Program-made: the position numbers and the translations under genes | Part shown: positions 23,647-35,745 of the stretch, one piece after another | How positions within the stretch are numbered: position 1 is the first letter of the stretch | How the letters are laid out: every line of letters begins with the position of its first letter | The notes under the pieces: generated by a model | What the model saw: the letters and a program-made list of their open reading frames with translations, nothing else | What the model was told of the DNA's origin: nothing | The model's database searches: none | Source: Plasmodium brasilianum | Taxonomy: Eukaryota > Apicomplexa > Aconoidasida > Haemosporida > Plasmodiidae | Direction: 5' to 3' | Length of the DNA: 64,000 nucleotides | Assembly (NCBI RefSeq): GCF_023973825.1 | Contig: NC_090115.1 | Location: 434,001-498,000 of the forward strand

Positions 23647-26600
23647 ATGGAGAGCATCGTAAAGTACGCGCATGTGCATCATGTGGAGGAGGTGCTAAGG
23701 TCATTGGACGTGGACGAGAACGTTGGTTTGACAAAAGATAAACTGGAAAAGAGAAGAAGAGCATATGGATTAAACGAGTTGGAAGTAGAAAAGAAAAAGG
23801 GTATTTTAGAGCTCATATTAAATCAGTTTGACGATTTATTAGTAAAAATATTATTACTAGCAGCATTTATAAGTTTTGCTTTAACAATATTAGATATGCA
23901 AAATAAGGAAGTGGCATTATCTGATTTTATAGAACCGTTGGTTATAGTAATGATATTAATTTTAAATGCAGCAGTAGGTGTATGGCAAGAATGTAATGCT
24001 GAAAAGTCGTTAGAAGCATTGAAACAATTACAACCAACTAAAGCAAAAGTATTAAGAGATGGGAAATGGAAAATAATAGATAGCAAATATTTAACCATAG
24101 GAGATATAATAGAATTAAATGTAGGAAATAAAACACCAGCTGATGCTAGAATTATTAAAATATTTTCAACAAGTATTAAAGTGGAACAGAGTATGTTGAC
24201 TGGGGAATCTTGTTCAGTAGACAAATATGCGGATATATTAGATTTTAATTTAAAAAATTGTGAGATTCAATTAAAAAAAAATATATTATTTTCATCTACA
24301 TCCATAGTTGCAGGTAGATGTTTAGCTGTAGTTATAAATATAGGTATGAACACAGAAATTGGAAATATACAGCATGCAGTCATTGAGTCCAAAAATGAAG
24401 ATACAGATACACCATTACAAATAAAAATAGATTCATTTGGAAGACAGTTATCAAAAATTATATTTGTTATATGTATTACTGTATGGATAATAAATTTCAA
24501 GCATTTTTCTGATCCTGTTCATGGATCTTTTCTCTATGGATGTTTATATTATTTTAAAATTAGTGTAGCTTTAGCTGTTGCTGCAATACCTGAAGGATTA
24601 CCAGCAGTTATCACCACATGTCTAGCCTTAGGTACAAGGAGGTTAGTAAAGAAAAATGCTATTGTAAGGAAATTACAAAGTGTAGAAACACTGGGTTGTA
24701 CTACAGTAATATGCTCAGATAAAACTGGTACACTAACAACGAATCAAATGACAGCTACTGTATTTCATTTATTTAGAGAAACCAATGTATTAAAGGAATT
24801 CCAGCTATGCCAAAAGGGGGATAACTTTTTTTTCTATGAAACAAATACAAATGAAGGCATCGAGGAGGAGTCCTTTTTTAAAAAATTGAAAAAAAAAAAA
24901 AAAAAAAAAGTACAGGTGTGGAAGCGGAAGATCAAGAAGAGGAGGAAACGGAAGACGAAATGGAAACAGAGAAAATGGGGGGAGAAGAGCAGGGCGAGGG
25001 GAATTTCTATGGACGCAATAAGTACACGAATAGTAGTGGTTATAATAGTGGTAAACATAGTGGAGGTACTGATGGATATGATAAGGGAAATGCGGTTGGA
25101 AATACTAGTAGGAATAGACAAGGGAAAAACACAGAGGATGAAGCAAGCGATTATCCTCTTACCGAAATGAGCAGTAATGTGAACACGATCATAAGTCGAG
25201 GAAGTAAGATATTCGAAGATAAAATAAGTAAGTACTGTTATTCGGAATATGACTACAACTTTTACATGTGTCTAGTAAACTGTAATGAGGCAAATATCTT
25301 TTGCAATCATCAAAATGAAATTGTAAAAAAATTTGGGGATAGCACTGAGTTAGCCCTACTCTACTTTGTTCATAACTTTGATATATTACCCAACAACTTA
25401 AGGAATAATAAGATGCCGGCCGAGTATGAGAAGCCCAGCAATAACAACAACAGCGCAACGGGTAAAAAGAGTGACAACTTCAGTAGCAGAAGAAGTACAT
25501 GGTCATACGCAGATAGTGAAAACTGTAATAGTAATTCGATCTCTAATAATTTTGAGAATAGTAAATATAATTGCAATAATAAGAGAGATGACAAGTCTGT
25601 TCCGAGTGAATGCATAGCTGCTTGGAGGAACGAATGTCAATTAGTGAAAATTATAGAATTTACACGAGAAAGAAAATTAATGAGTGTAATTGTTGAAAAT
25701 AATAAAAATGAATTAATACTTTATTGTAAAGGAGCTCCAGAAAATATTATAAAAAATTGTAAATCTTATCTAACGAAAAATGACTTTCGTACATTAACAG
25801 AAGAATTAAAAGAAGATATTCATAACAGAATTAAGAATATGGGGAAAAGGGCACTTAGAACTCTAAGTTTTGCTTTTAAAAAATTAAAAAAAAATGATTT
25901 AAATATAACAAATGTAGAGGATTATTATAAATTAGAACAAGATCTAACGTATTTAGGTGGCCTGGGTATTATAGATCCACCCAGGAAATACGTTGGACGA
26001 GCTATTAATTTATGCCATCTTGCTGGCATAAGGGTGTTTATGATTACAGGGGATAACATAGATACAGCGAGGGCCATAGGGAGGGAAATAAACATACTCA
26101 GCAGAGGGGATAATAATGGTAGCAACAGAAATGACCTAGATACTAGCCGCAATGCTTACCGCATGACTAACAGTAATGTTGCCGATGATGAATCGAGCGA
26201 GTGTTGCTATAATGGTAGGGATTTTGAAGACCTGCCACTTGAGAAACAAAAAAGTATATTAAAAAATAAACAAAAAATAATATTCTGTCGAACAGAACCA
26301 AAACATAAAAAGCAGATTGTCAAAATTTTGAAGGATCTAGGAGAAACTGTAGCTATGACAGGAGATGGGGTTAATGATGCCCCAGCTTTAAAATCAGCAG
26401 ATATAGGTATAGCTATGGGAATTAATGGGACAGAAGTAGCTAAAGAGGCTTCAGATATTGTACTAGCTGATGATAACTTTAATACAATCGTAGAGGCAAT
26501 CAAAGAAGGTAGATGTATTTACAATAATATGAAAGCTTTTATACGTTATCTTATTAGTAGTAACATAGGTGAAGTTGCCTCCATTTTTATAACTGCACTT

Positions 26601-27966
26601 TTGGGAATACCTGACAGTTTAGCGCCTGTCCAGCTCCTCTGGGTTAACCTGGTCACAGACGGTCTACCCGCTACAGCACTGGGTATGTTTGACAGGCGTA
26701 TGCACGCGTTCATGTGTAAATGTTCATATGTATGTGCTTTGTGCAGTTATGCTTATATATGTGTGCATCATTTCCAGTGCACTCTTGAATATTCTTGCGA
26801 TTCTTCCTGCACGGGTGAAGGTTGAAAAGGGCTTAAGCCCCCTCAGTCACACCTGCTATTAAGCAGTTGCCTCTATATATAGGAATTTTTTTTTTTTTGT
26901 TTTTCTACTTGCCCGTTGAGCGCCCGTTACATATGGATCTATATCGTGTGTATATTGCTATAAATATAATAAAATTTGATTAATTTTACTACTATTGGAC
27001 AACTTCATTTCTGTACAGGATTTAACCCCCCGGAACATGACGTAATGAAATGTAAACCAAGGCATAAAAACGATAACTTGATTAATGGATTAACCTTACT
27101 AAGATACATAATTATTGGAACATATGTAGGAATGGCCACTGTGTCTATATTTGTTTACTGGTATATATTTTACCCAGATTCGGATAATCATACGTTAATA
27201 AATTTTTATGAACTTTCTCATTATAATCAATGTAAAGCTTGGCCTAATTTTAAAGTCAACAGAATTTATGGCATGTCCGAAGATGCTTGTTCGTACTTTT
27301 CGTCAGGAAAAGTTAAGGTAAATTCTGCACTGAGCAATTTTTGCATTATTTGACTTAAATTTGTAAAAATATAAAAAAAAAAAAAAAAGAAAAAGGGAGG
27401 ACTAGTCCAGCGGTTCGATTGTCGTCTGACTCGAATGCAGAAACTGTTTTCCCTGTGTCTGTTTCCCTTTTTATCATTTTATTGTATTTTTTTTTTTTTT
27501 GTTTTACCCTATTGCTTTATATTTTACTCTATTGCTTTATATTTTACTCTATTGCTTTATATTTTACTCTACTGTATTTTAATTTATTTCATTGTGCTTC
27601 TTTTTACCGTGGTTCATTTTTCCTTCCTCCTCTCAGGCGAGCACGTTGTCACTATCCGTCCTTGTGTTAATAGAAATGTTTAATGCTTTAAATGCATTGA
27701 GTGAATATAACTCCTTATTTAATATCCCACCATGGAGAAACATGTATTTGGTACTAGCTATCATCGGATCCTTACTGTTACATTTTCTAATTATTTATAT
27801 TCCCCCCTTAGCAAGTATTTTTGGTGTTGTTGCCTTAACTGCGTATGATTGGTTCCTAGTATTTTTATGGTCTTTTCCTGTTATCATTATTGATGAAGTT
27901 ATTAAATTTTATGCAAAGAGACAATTAGATAAAGAGATATCATTGAGCAAGTTGAAAATTGACTAA
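23647..27966 (+). CDS. ATP6: SERCA-type Ca2+-transporting P-type ATPase (ATP6)
   Basis: Exons are 23647-26682, 27019-27317 and 27637-27966, with GT-AG introns in phases 1 and 0. The product is the ER Ca2+ pump that uses ATP to load the parasite ER. With one base restored at a coding A-run it is 1,221 residues, near the 1,228 of P. falciparum ATP6. Visible motifs: actuator TGES at 185-188, transmembrane 4 PEGL at 315-318, phosphorylated Asp358 in DKTGTLT, nucleotide-binding KGAPE, hinge TGDGVNDAP near 905-913 and the C-terminal membrane helices of exons 2-3. The cytosolic loop after Asp358 carries the usual parasite-specific Asn/Ser/Asp insert. The frame breaks at 24889-24909, where 21 A leave the frame one base short (19 or 22 would fit). 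Residue 263, aligned with mammalian SERCA Glu255, is Ser. The identity is certain. Confidence 0.97.
24889..24909 (+). other. Coding A21 run where the ATP6 frame breaks
   Basis: Upstream frame reads Lys codons through the run and then a basic nonsense tail that stops at 25170. The downstream frame (STGVEAEDQEE onward) is acidic and leads into the conserved ATPase core. The two fit together only if the run is 19 or 22 A long. Confidence 0.9.
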
Positions 27967-28067
27967 ATTAAAATGTGCCTTGAAACAGGTGGCTTATGCA
28001 CAAAACAGAAGTGCAGTTTTATGTATATTTTGAATTTTTTTTTTTCTTTCTTTCTTTCTTTCTTTCT

Positions 28068-28099
<32 letters not shown>

Positions 28100-29350
28100 T
28101 GTGATGTTTCTTCTTAAAGTTTAAGGCTAAATTGTTGTACGCGTTTTTTTTTTTTTTTTTTTTTTTCTTTCTTTTTCATTTCTTTTTCATTGACACCCCA
28201 TTTTTTCATGTCATGCTTTGCATTTATAATGGTCTGTTTTTTTCTTTTTTTTCTTTTTTTTCTTTTTTTTCTTTTTTTCTTTTTTTTCCTTTTTTTTCTT
28301 TTTTTTCCTTTTTTTCTTTTTTTTTTTTATTTATTTTTCTTCATTTTAATTTTTCTTCCATGCCCATTCTTTATGTCAAGCTTAGCATTTACAATGGTCT
28401 GTTTTTCTTTCTTTTTTTTTAAAATAGTTCACAATCATTTTGCACACACACTTTCTTCAAATGTTCCTTTTGAAGACACTGCCAACATTTTGCCTAATTT
28501 TATAAGAATATAATTGGTTTACTAAACGGTTTATCTTTAATATATGCAAACTTTCGTTTAAGAGTAATTAATAAAGACATGTTTCTAGAATACATTTCAA
28601 ACAATTTTTTATTTATTGGTACATACTAAAAAAGTGCAGTGAAAACGGAAAAAAAAAAAAAAAAAAAGGTAAACATATGTACGAATACACATACATAAAC
28701 ATGTACATGTTCATATCTTTTTTTTTTTTTTTATTTTTTAAGAAAAATTTTGCATTTATGAACGATTAAACATTGATACACAGAAACATTAACATGGATA
28801 TGGACAGAAATGCTGAATATAGTGGATGCTGTATTTTATTATTTTATTTTTTTTTTACTTCCCTTCCTTTTTTTTTCCTTTACTGACTTTTTTTTATTTT
28901 TTTTTTTTACTTCCCTTCCTTTTTTTTTCCTTTACTGACTTTTTTCCCCATCGAATAGTTGTAACACGTTCCGTGCAAGGTTAGAATTCATCTTGTTTGT
29001 GAATAAAATAGTAATGAAATTTTCTTTTGAATTAGTTAATACTTAGTGGTGCGCCATTTGAACATTTGTTGGTGTGGTCAAATAGCAAAGCAGTGAAACG
29101 GTATGAATGTCTCTTTTATTTAGCTTCATTTTACGTTATCTTGTTTTGCTGCTCATTCCGCACTGTTCCCCCTTTTATACACATTTTCCAAATTGGTATT
29201 CATTATCTTAGAAGGCACAAAAAGAGCTCAGCAAACTTATTTGTTTGCTAATGGTTTAAATGGCAAGGAGAAAAAGAAAGAGGAAAATGTAAACGAAGTA
29301 AAGTATCATAAAGTAAAATAAAAACAAGTAAAATACAGAAAAAAGAAAAA
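27967..29350. other. Spacer between ATP6 and the EF-hand gene
   Basis: Very T-rich, with TTTC repeats (28046-28072), C(T)n runs (28240-28335) and A20-type tracts. Two approximate duplications are visible: GCATTTATAATGGTCTG at 28218 versus GCATTTACAATGGTCTG at 28385, and CTTCCCTTCC(T)nCCTTTACTGAC at about 28858 and 28911. No gene is supportable. Confidence 0.6.
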
Positions 29351-30729
29351 ATGCAGTTAGCCAATTTTGACAGCAAAAAGAACGAGTTTAATTACGAGTA
29401 TGATATTACCAAGAAAATTGTCTCGAAGATATTAAATAAGCTGAACAAGGAACAGGGAATATCGTCTGGCACCAAAGATTACAACAGGTTATACGATTGC
29501 ACTCTTTACATTAAGACCTTATTTATTTTTCATTCATTTATTCATATATTCATAAGTTCATATATTCATAAGTTCATATATTCATAACTTCATATATTCA
29601 TAACTTCATATATTCATAACTTCATATATTCATAAGTTCATATATTCATAAGTTCATATATTCATAAGTTCATATATTCATAACTTCATATATTCATAAC
29701 TTCATATAGTCATAAGTTCATATAGTCATAAGTTCATATAGTCATAAGTTCATATAGTCATAAATTGTTTTATATGCGTATTTTTTTTTTTTTTTGTTTT
29801 GACTCCCATCGTCGTGGTGATTTTAACCTGTATGTTCAAACATAAATGCTCATCAAAAAAGAAATAGAAAAAAAAAAAAAAATATATCAAAATAAAACAA
29901 AATGTAGCAAAATAGAACAAATTAGGACAAATTAGAACGAAGTAGCTAATACCACAAATAGCACAACACAGTCGGTCTAAAAAACTTGTCTGAAAAAACA
30001 ATCACTACATAGGGGTTAATAAATTCCCTTTTCTTTCCTCATTGATCAGTTGTACATGTGATTCTTGAATTGAGCGAATAAAAAAAAAAAAAAAAAAAAA
30101 AAATATTACTTCATTATGCCAAAAAAAAAAAAATAGAGATATAAAAAGCCGAAAAAAAAGCATTTTGCATTTGTCACTATCTTTTTCTTATTCATATACT
30201 TATTCATATTCTGTTTTCTTCCATTTTTAGGAGTAAAATTGTGAAATATTTCTTCGAAGCTGAATTGCTATTTAAATATCATGATATGAACAAGTCAGGC
30301 GAATTAGACATCAAACTGTTTCCACAAATGGCTAGACAATTAAAACAAATTTATGATATACGAGATATAAAAAAATTCGAAAAAGAAATGCAGTTCAAGA
30401 AAATAAATAAGATGAGTTTACCAATGTTTTTAACCTTATTAAAAAGAAGACTATTCAAAACTATTGATGAAAATGAAACATTCCAAAAATATTTCCATGT
30501 CTTAGATATGGATAAAAAAAACAAAATTGATGTTAATAAATTAAAGTCTTTTTTAAGTTTAATTGGAGATAAGGTAAGTGCGGAAAATTTTGATTTTTTT
30601 TTTAAATATAACATTACAAATAATGATAAGTTAAAAGAAGAAGATATTATAATGGATGATAAAAATAATCCAACAGAAATTTCCGCTGATGCGTATAGAG
30701 ATATGTTAACTTATTATAAGTACCTGTAG
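29351..30729 (+). CDS. EF-hand-like protein, two exons, function unknown
   Basis: Exon 1 is 29351-29487 and exon 2 is 30231-30729. The phase-2 join restores an Arg codon (DYNR then SKIVKYFF), giving 211 residues. Exon 2 contains two degenerate EF-hand loops: DMNKSGELDIKL, with good residues at positions 1, 3, 5, 6 and 9 but Leu instead of Glu at 12, and DMDKKNKIDVNK, also lacking the final acid. Each follows a helix (FEAELLFKYH and FQKYFHVL), as in calmodulin-fold proteins. The weak position-12 residues suggest that Ca2+ binding is lost or reduced, leaving a structural or adaptor role. The 743-base intron holds a tandem repeat. It follows ATP6 on the same strand with its own spacer. I cannot name a specific homologue. 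Confidence 0.75.
29540..29765. repeat. Tandem array TTCATATATTCATAA(G/C)
   Basis: About 14 units of 16 bases alternating TTCATATATTCATAAG, TTCATATATTCATAAC and TTCATATAGTCATAAG. It lies wholly inside the intron of the EF-hand-like gene. Confidence 0.9.
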
Positions 30730-32226
30730 CATTTTCTCTGGTCCACATAGACACCTATACCAGTAAAAGTATTAATGCGCATAGCAAGATCTTTTATGGT
30801 ATGATAATATGCACAAAAAAAAAGTGTACAACGCCAATTCTCAAAAAAAATTAGAAGATCAGTATAAAAAAAAAAAAAATTAAATATACAATATAAAAAA
30901 ATATAAAATGAATTTTTTTTTCTGTGTTTTTGTCTTTGTTTTTTTTTTCCTTTATATTGTTGTTAAATTATTCTCACAATTAAATACACACTTGTGTGTA
31001 ACAATATGGCTTATGGGAGCTTCTAATTTTTTTTTTTTTTTTTTTTTATTTAAAAAAACACTGATAAGAGCTTCCAACATTAATCAGAAATAAGTAGACG
31101 TGAGTAACTTCTTTCTCCTCCTTATTTCTTTTCTCATTTACTTAATGTACATATAAATATACGAATATATACACATGTAAATATAAGAGAATATATACCT
31201 ACATTCGCGATACCTTCAATTATTTACACCGTTGAGTGAGAAAAACGTCTTAGCGCAAACCTACCATTTTGATCTTGTCAAATGAGTTAACTTTTTGGCG
31301 CCCTTAAAATTTATGCAAATAAAAGGGTATACGTGAAAACGGGCACATATGCACCTTTTTTATGTATATATAAATATTTATATGTACATAATTATATATA
31401 TATGTATGCATACATAAGTGTGTACATACGTATTCGTGTACATACGTATGCGTGTACATACATGTGTTAAACGGCCGAAATGTGAGATCTGTTTTTGCCT
31501 CTGCATCGACGCTTAAGCACAAAAAGGGATATCATCCCGTTCGCAAGACCAATGGGGAAATGATAAAATTTTTAAATGAAATGAGTAGAATTTGGCTATA
31601 ATGCAAGTGGCACTACAACTTTTGATATTTTTTTTTTGATTTTTTAAAAATTACATTAACTGATCATCATTTTAGCTTGTACAATTTCTCCTATGGGGAA
31701 AAATAAGAAAAACAAAATAGGACAAAGAAAAAAAAAAAAAAAAAAAAAAAGTAATGAAATAACGAAAATTTGGCAGGATAAAATGATGAAATGTACTCGC
31801 CAGCGAATTCGACGTTTAAAAAAAAAAAAAAAATAGTGCATTTTTCAGTTTGCTCTTAATTTGCTTTTAATTCGTGTTTGTGTTTAATTTTATCGTTTTT
31901 TTTCTTTTTTTTCTTTTTTTTCTTTTTTTCCTTTTTTTTTCTTTTTTTTCTTTTTTTCCTTTTTTTTTCTTTTCTTTTTTCTTTTTATTTCATCCATCAT
32001 TTCTTGCTTTTTCTCTTCCTTTTTCTCTTCCTTTTTTCCTTCCTTTTTTCTTAAGTTTTCATAGTTATTTCGCTTTCAATAAAATGATAAACCTTCCAAT
32101 GAATTCTTTTTCTTGTAACTTAATTTTTAGCCTAAAATATGCAGTGTTGATGAAGCCTTAAAATGAATGTATAGCAGTTCTTTGTGTACTTTTTGGCAGA
32201 AACAGTCATATTTTCCTACATATATA

Positions 32227-32263
<37 letters not shown>

Positions 32264-33239
32264 AATACATATACAAATGCATGTGCACACATACTTGTAC
32301 GCACATTTACCCACGTATACCTATGCATACGCTCATACGTATATGTACATACTTATTATACATTTGTATACGTACGCTCCGTGTGTGTACAAATAACAGT
32401 GCTTAAATTACACACACGCACAGTAATCTAAAGTCGAAAGGAGAGTTTTCCTTGGTTCACTAAAATAGAGAATTTTATATATTCATTTGCTTAGTTATTC
32501 TCTTACGTATTTAAATATATATTTAAATACAAATATATATTTAAATACAAATATATATTTAAATATTTATTTTATTATTTATTTTGTTTAATTTTATTTT
32601 ATTTTTATTTTTATTTTTTTTTCTGTCATGCATTATACGCTGAGCGTTTATGAACTATGTGCAATTAACTACTTAACATTGTAAATTTTTTTTTTTTTTT
32701 TTTTTTTTTAAACATTCAATTGGGAGGAAGCCGGTTTGCACGTTATCCCTCCATTAATCATTCCATTTCGTAGTCCATTTTGTCATCTGTATTATCGTCC
32801 TTTTTATTATATATTTCTCCCCCTTTTCTTTAGCTTTTCCTGAATGTTTATAAACAGCGTAGGAGAATGTCTCATCAGCATAACGTATTATACAGATAGA
32901 TAAAATATAAAATAAAAAAATAGCAGCATATATACGATAGGGGAAAAAATTGATAAATTCCATTTCATTTCGTGTATAAGTTAAAAGCGCTCTAGGGATT
33001 ACACATAATAAGGCTGAACGTGAAGCTCAAGTGCTTGTCATATGTATTCTCATATGTATACATATATGTATATATATATATATATATATGCATAGTTATA
33101 AGTGTATATGCAGGTACATGCATATTTAGATAAACCGTTACGTACACGTGGCTGTACACACACATATATCGATTTGTTTGTCCCCCGTTTGGCCTCATCG
33201 AATAATAATTTAAATGTAGCTTAAGGTGAAAGACGCAAC
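30730..33239. other. Spacer between the EF-hand gene and V-ATPase C
   Basis: Contains TA runs (32231-32258, 33068-33090), C(T)n tracts (31898-31980), TTTAAATA repeats (32508-32565) and many A/T homopolymers. A slightly GC-richer patch at 31480-31560 gives short open frames on the minus strand, but none with start, splice or domain support. Presumed promoter of the V-ATPase C gene to its right. Confidence 0.55.
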
Positions 33240-34390
33240 ATGAGTGAAGTACCCATGTGCTTGTTTATTGCCTGCTCAACGAGAGATAACACAAGTCGAG
33301 AGTACATATACACGATTTTAAAAAATAGGTTATTAGGTAGTCATGTATGTATAGATACGAATATATTAGATGTTCCAACGAATTTAAAATTTTGTTCATT
33401 TGATGATTTATTAAAATGTGCAGATGATTTACAAAAATACGATACATATACATATGGTTGTTTGAAAAAAATAGAAAAAATCGCAAAAGAATATGATGAA
33501 AATATAGAATTAAAAATAATTTATCAACGTCAACATATTAATATTGATCAATATATTAGAAGATTTAGTTGGGATGATGCAAAGTACCCAAGGAATAGAT
33601 CCCTTACAGATACAATTGATATTATGATAAATAATATAACAAAATTATCAGATGAAATTCAAATAAAGTCTAGTATGCTTAATGATCTAAAGGAAAAAAA
33701 AAAAAAGAAGTACCAACAAATAGTGTAAATAATTTTTTTTTAAGAAATTTAAATGAAATATTAACACCACAAACTGTGAGCCAATCTGATTTTATTGAAA
33801 CAGAATATTTAACAACTCTTATTGCGTATATTCCGAAAAATTTAGAAGATGAATGGTTAAATAATTATGAGAAATTTTCAGACTATGTTGTTCCAAGGTC
33901 TACTGAGCAATTTAAAAATTTAATAGACAAAGATGGAAATACATTATGGAAAGTTTACGTTTTTAAAAAATTTGCAGAAAATTTTAAAGAAGCAGCTAAA
34001 GGAAAAAAATTTATTGTCAAATCTTTTAAGTATGACGAAAAACATTATAATGATATTATGGAATCAAGAACAAAAGTAGAAGCAGAAATTATAAGACAAG
34101 AATCATTTTTAAGAAGAATGTGTTTAGCTGCTTTTTCTGATATATTTATTGCCTTTATTCATATTAACATTTTAAGAGTATTCTGTGAATCAGTCCTTAG
34201 GTTTGGTGTACCCCCAAATTTTGCATCCTTTAGTATTAGAATAAACGGGGAGAGTAAAGAAAAAAAAGTTCGAAAAAAATTATATGATATATTTTCTAGC
34301 ACCGATTCAATAGGCAAAAACTACATCAAGAGATCCGATGATAACGATGAAGAGATTTATCCCTATGTTTCCGTCTCGTTTAAGATTTGA
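33240..34390 (+). CDS. V-type proton ATPase subunit C, frame broken at a poly-A run
   Basis: With one A added at the run 33694-33706 this reads as a single 383-residue protein, close to the usual 380-390. Subunit C is the V1 stalk subunit that links the peripheral stalks and controls reversible V1-Vo assembly of the proton pump. The first part (MCLFIACSTRDN, then SFDDLLKCADDL and KYPRNRSLTDTI) and the second part (DFIETEYLTTLIAYIPK, IRQESFLRRMCLAAFSD, LRVFCESVLRFGVPPNF) are both family-typical and in the right order. As given, the first frame ends at 33728. The second frame is open from before 33707 to the TGA at 34390, and both overlap the A13 run. Of the two possible fixes, 14 A or 11 A, neither can be preferred. 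The gene name used in Plasmodium is not certain, so the symbol is left blank. Confidence 0.93.
33694..33706 (+). other. Coding A13 run where the V-ATPase C frame breaks
   Basis: The upstream frame continues to a Lys-rich tail and a stop at 33726-33728. The downstream frame, starting EVPTNSVNNFFLRN, carries the conserved C-terminal half. One missing A, or two extra, reconciles them. The direction is the same as in ATP6. Confidence 0.9.
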
Positions 34391-34477
34391 ATCTTTGCCT
34401 TTCCCCGCGCACCGGAAAAGAATTAGCAGCAAACTAGCGGTAGATTAGAGCTAGATTAACGGAAGATTAGCTGCGAG

Positions 34478-34597
34478 ATGAAGAAAAAGATTATGAACAA
34501 GTCAGAATTTGTGATGAGGACTGAGCAGATACTTCAACACGCATCAATGCAGTCACTCCTCCACATTAACAAAAACGAATACAGGAAGAGAAACTAA
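34478..34597 (+). CDS. Possible 39-residue small ORF
   Basis: ATG at 34478 to TAA at 34597, about 90 bases after V-ATPase C. The peptide runs MKKKIMNKSEFVMRTEQIL and ends NKNEYRKRN. It is unusual because it lacks low complexity, has a normal mix of residues and lies in a locally GC-richer patch. A second frame overlapping it (MLRYSNARCRLE) could splice in phase from 34635 to an acceptor at about 34862, followed by MFFDIKKCKISTAVCSEG. It could be a microprotein, an exon of an unassembled small gene, or 3' untranslated sequence. No family is recognised. Confidence 0.25.
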   Translation: MKKKIMNKSEFVMRTEQILQHASMQSLLHINKNEYRKRN

Positions 34598-35474
34598 AAT
34601 GTTGAGATACTCAAATGCTAGATGTAGGTTAGAGGTATCCCGAGATTAAGGAAAAAATGAGTAAACGTGCCGTTATATCGTAAGAAGCTGTACAATCGTA
34701 GTTATTTATCATTTATTATTTATCATTTATTATTTATTTTTTATAATTTATTTTTTATTGTTTTTTTCTTTTTTTTTTTTTGCTAAAGAGTAACAATAGC
34801 GGATTAACTTTTGAAAGAAATATAGAAGCAGATGTATAACTGTTGGTAAGCTTTTAACTTTAGTTAAGAATGTTTTTTGATATAAAGAAATGTAAGATCT
34901 CTACGGCAGTCTGCTCGGAGGGGATGAAGCAACAACTCATCTAGTTTTCTGCAAATGAGGGTGAACACAGTATGAGTTGTGTATAAACACATAAACGTAC
35001 ACATGCACATGTACATGCACGTGTGTTTGTACCGTGCTTCTCGCCCATTGTCTTTTACAGAAATACAAGAAATGCTGCAGAAATATCCTTAATTTAAATG
35101 CATATTTTTATGTTTTAATATATTTTTTGTTTTTTCTTAATTATGCACCTTTTAATGCCATTCGTGAGGGCGTATGCGTGTATATGTACAGCTGTGTACA
35201 GGTATATACACTAGTTTAGATATATAAATGTATGCGTATGTATATGGGCATGTGCATGTATTTTGTGCATATATATACTTATGCGCGTTCACTTTTTGTA
35301 AAAAGTGTTCCATGCATGCCACATTCACGCATAATATTATTAATACTGGAACTGTTTCATTTTTATATGTAAATTATTTTTACAAAAATAGTAATATTTT
35401 GTGTAATAATCATTGTAAGTTTTAAAAATTTTTTTTTTTTTTTTTACTCTTTTCAATGGGATTATTTCTTTCTT

Positions 35475-35745
35475 TCGCTAATTCGCTCATTCGCTCATTC
35501 GTCCATTCGTTCATTCGCTCATTCGTCCATTCATTCATTCGCTCATTCGTTCATTCGTTCATTCGCTCATTCGTTCATTCGTTCATTCGCTCATTCGTTC
35601 ATTCGTTCATTCGCTCATTCGTTCATTCGTTCATTCGCTCATTCGTTCATTCGTTCATTCGCTCATTCGTTCATTCGTTCATTCGCTCATTCGTTCATTC
35701 GTTCATTCGTTCATTCGCTCATTCGTTCATTCGTCCATTCATTCT
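35475..35745. repeat. ATTCG tandem array
   Basis: Units of 8 bases (TCGTTCAT/TCGCTCAT) forming a higher-order 24-base period, about 270 bases. The 24-base period keeps one frame open, producing a meaningless SFIRSFVH peptide. Non-coding spacer. Confidence 0.9.

Noticed and set aside
23820..24230. 133-residue minus-strand frame inside ATP6 exon 1
   Set aside because: It is a shadow of the strongly conserved ATP6 coding strand.
27400..27466. GGTTCGATT followed by TCGAATG in ATP6 intron 2, resembling a tRNA T-loop
   Set aside because: No acceptor stem, anticodon arm or D-loop could be folded around it.
28430..28513. Plus-strand peptide FAHTLSSNVPFEDTANILPNF as a possible exon
   Set aside because: An acceptor-like TAAAATAG precedes it, but there is no upstream exon or start codon in a sensible frame. 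The neighbouring sequence is homopolymeric.
31440..31560. GC-richer minus-strand frame MISLFVLKRRCRGKNRSH
   Set aside because: Short, with no convincing splice sites or continuation, and a competing frame is equally open.
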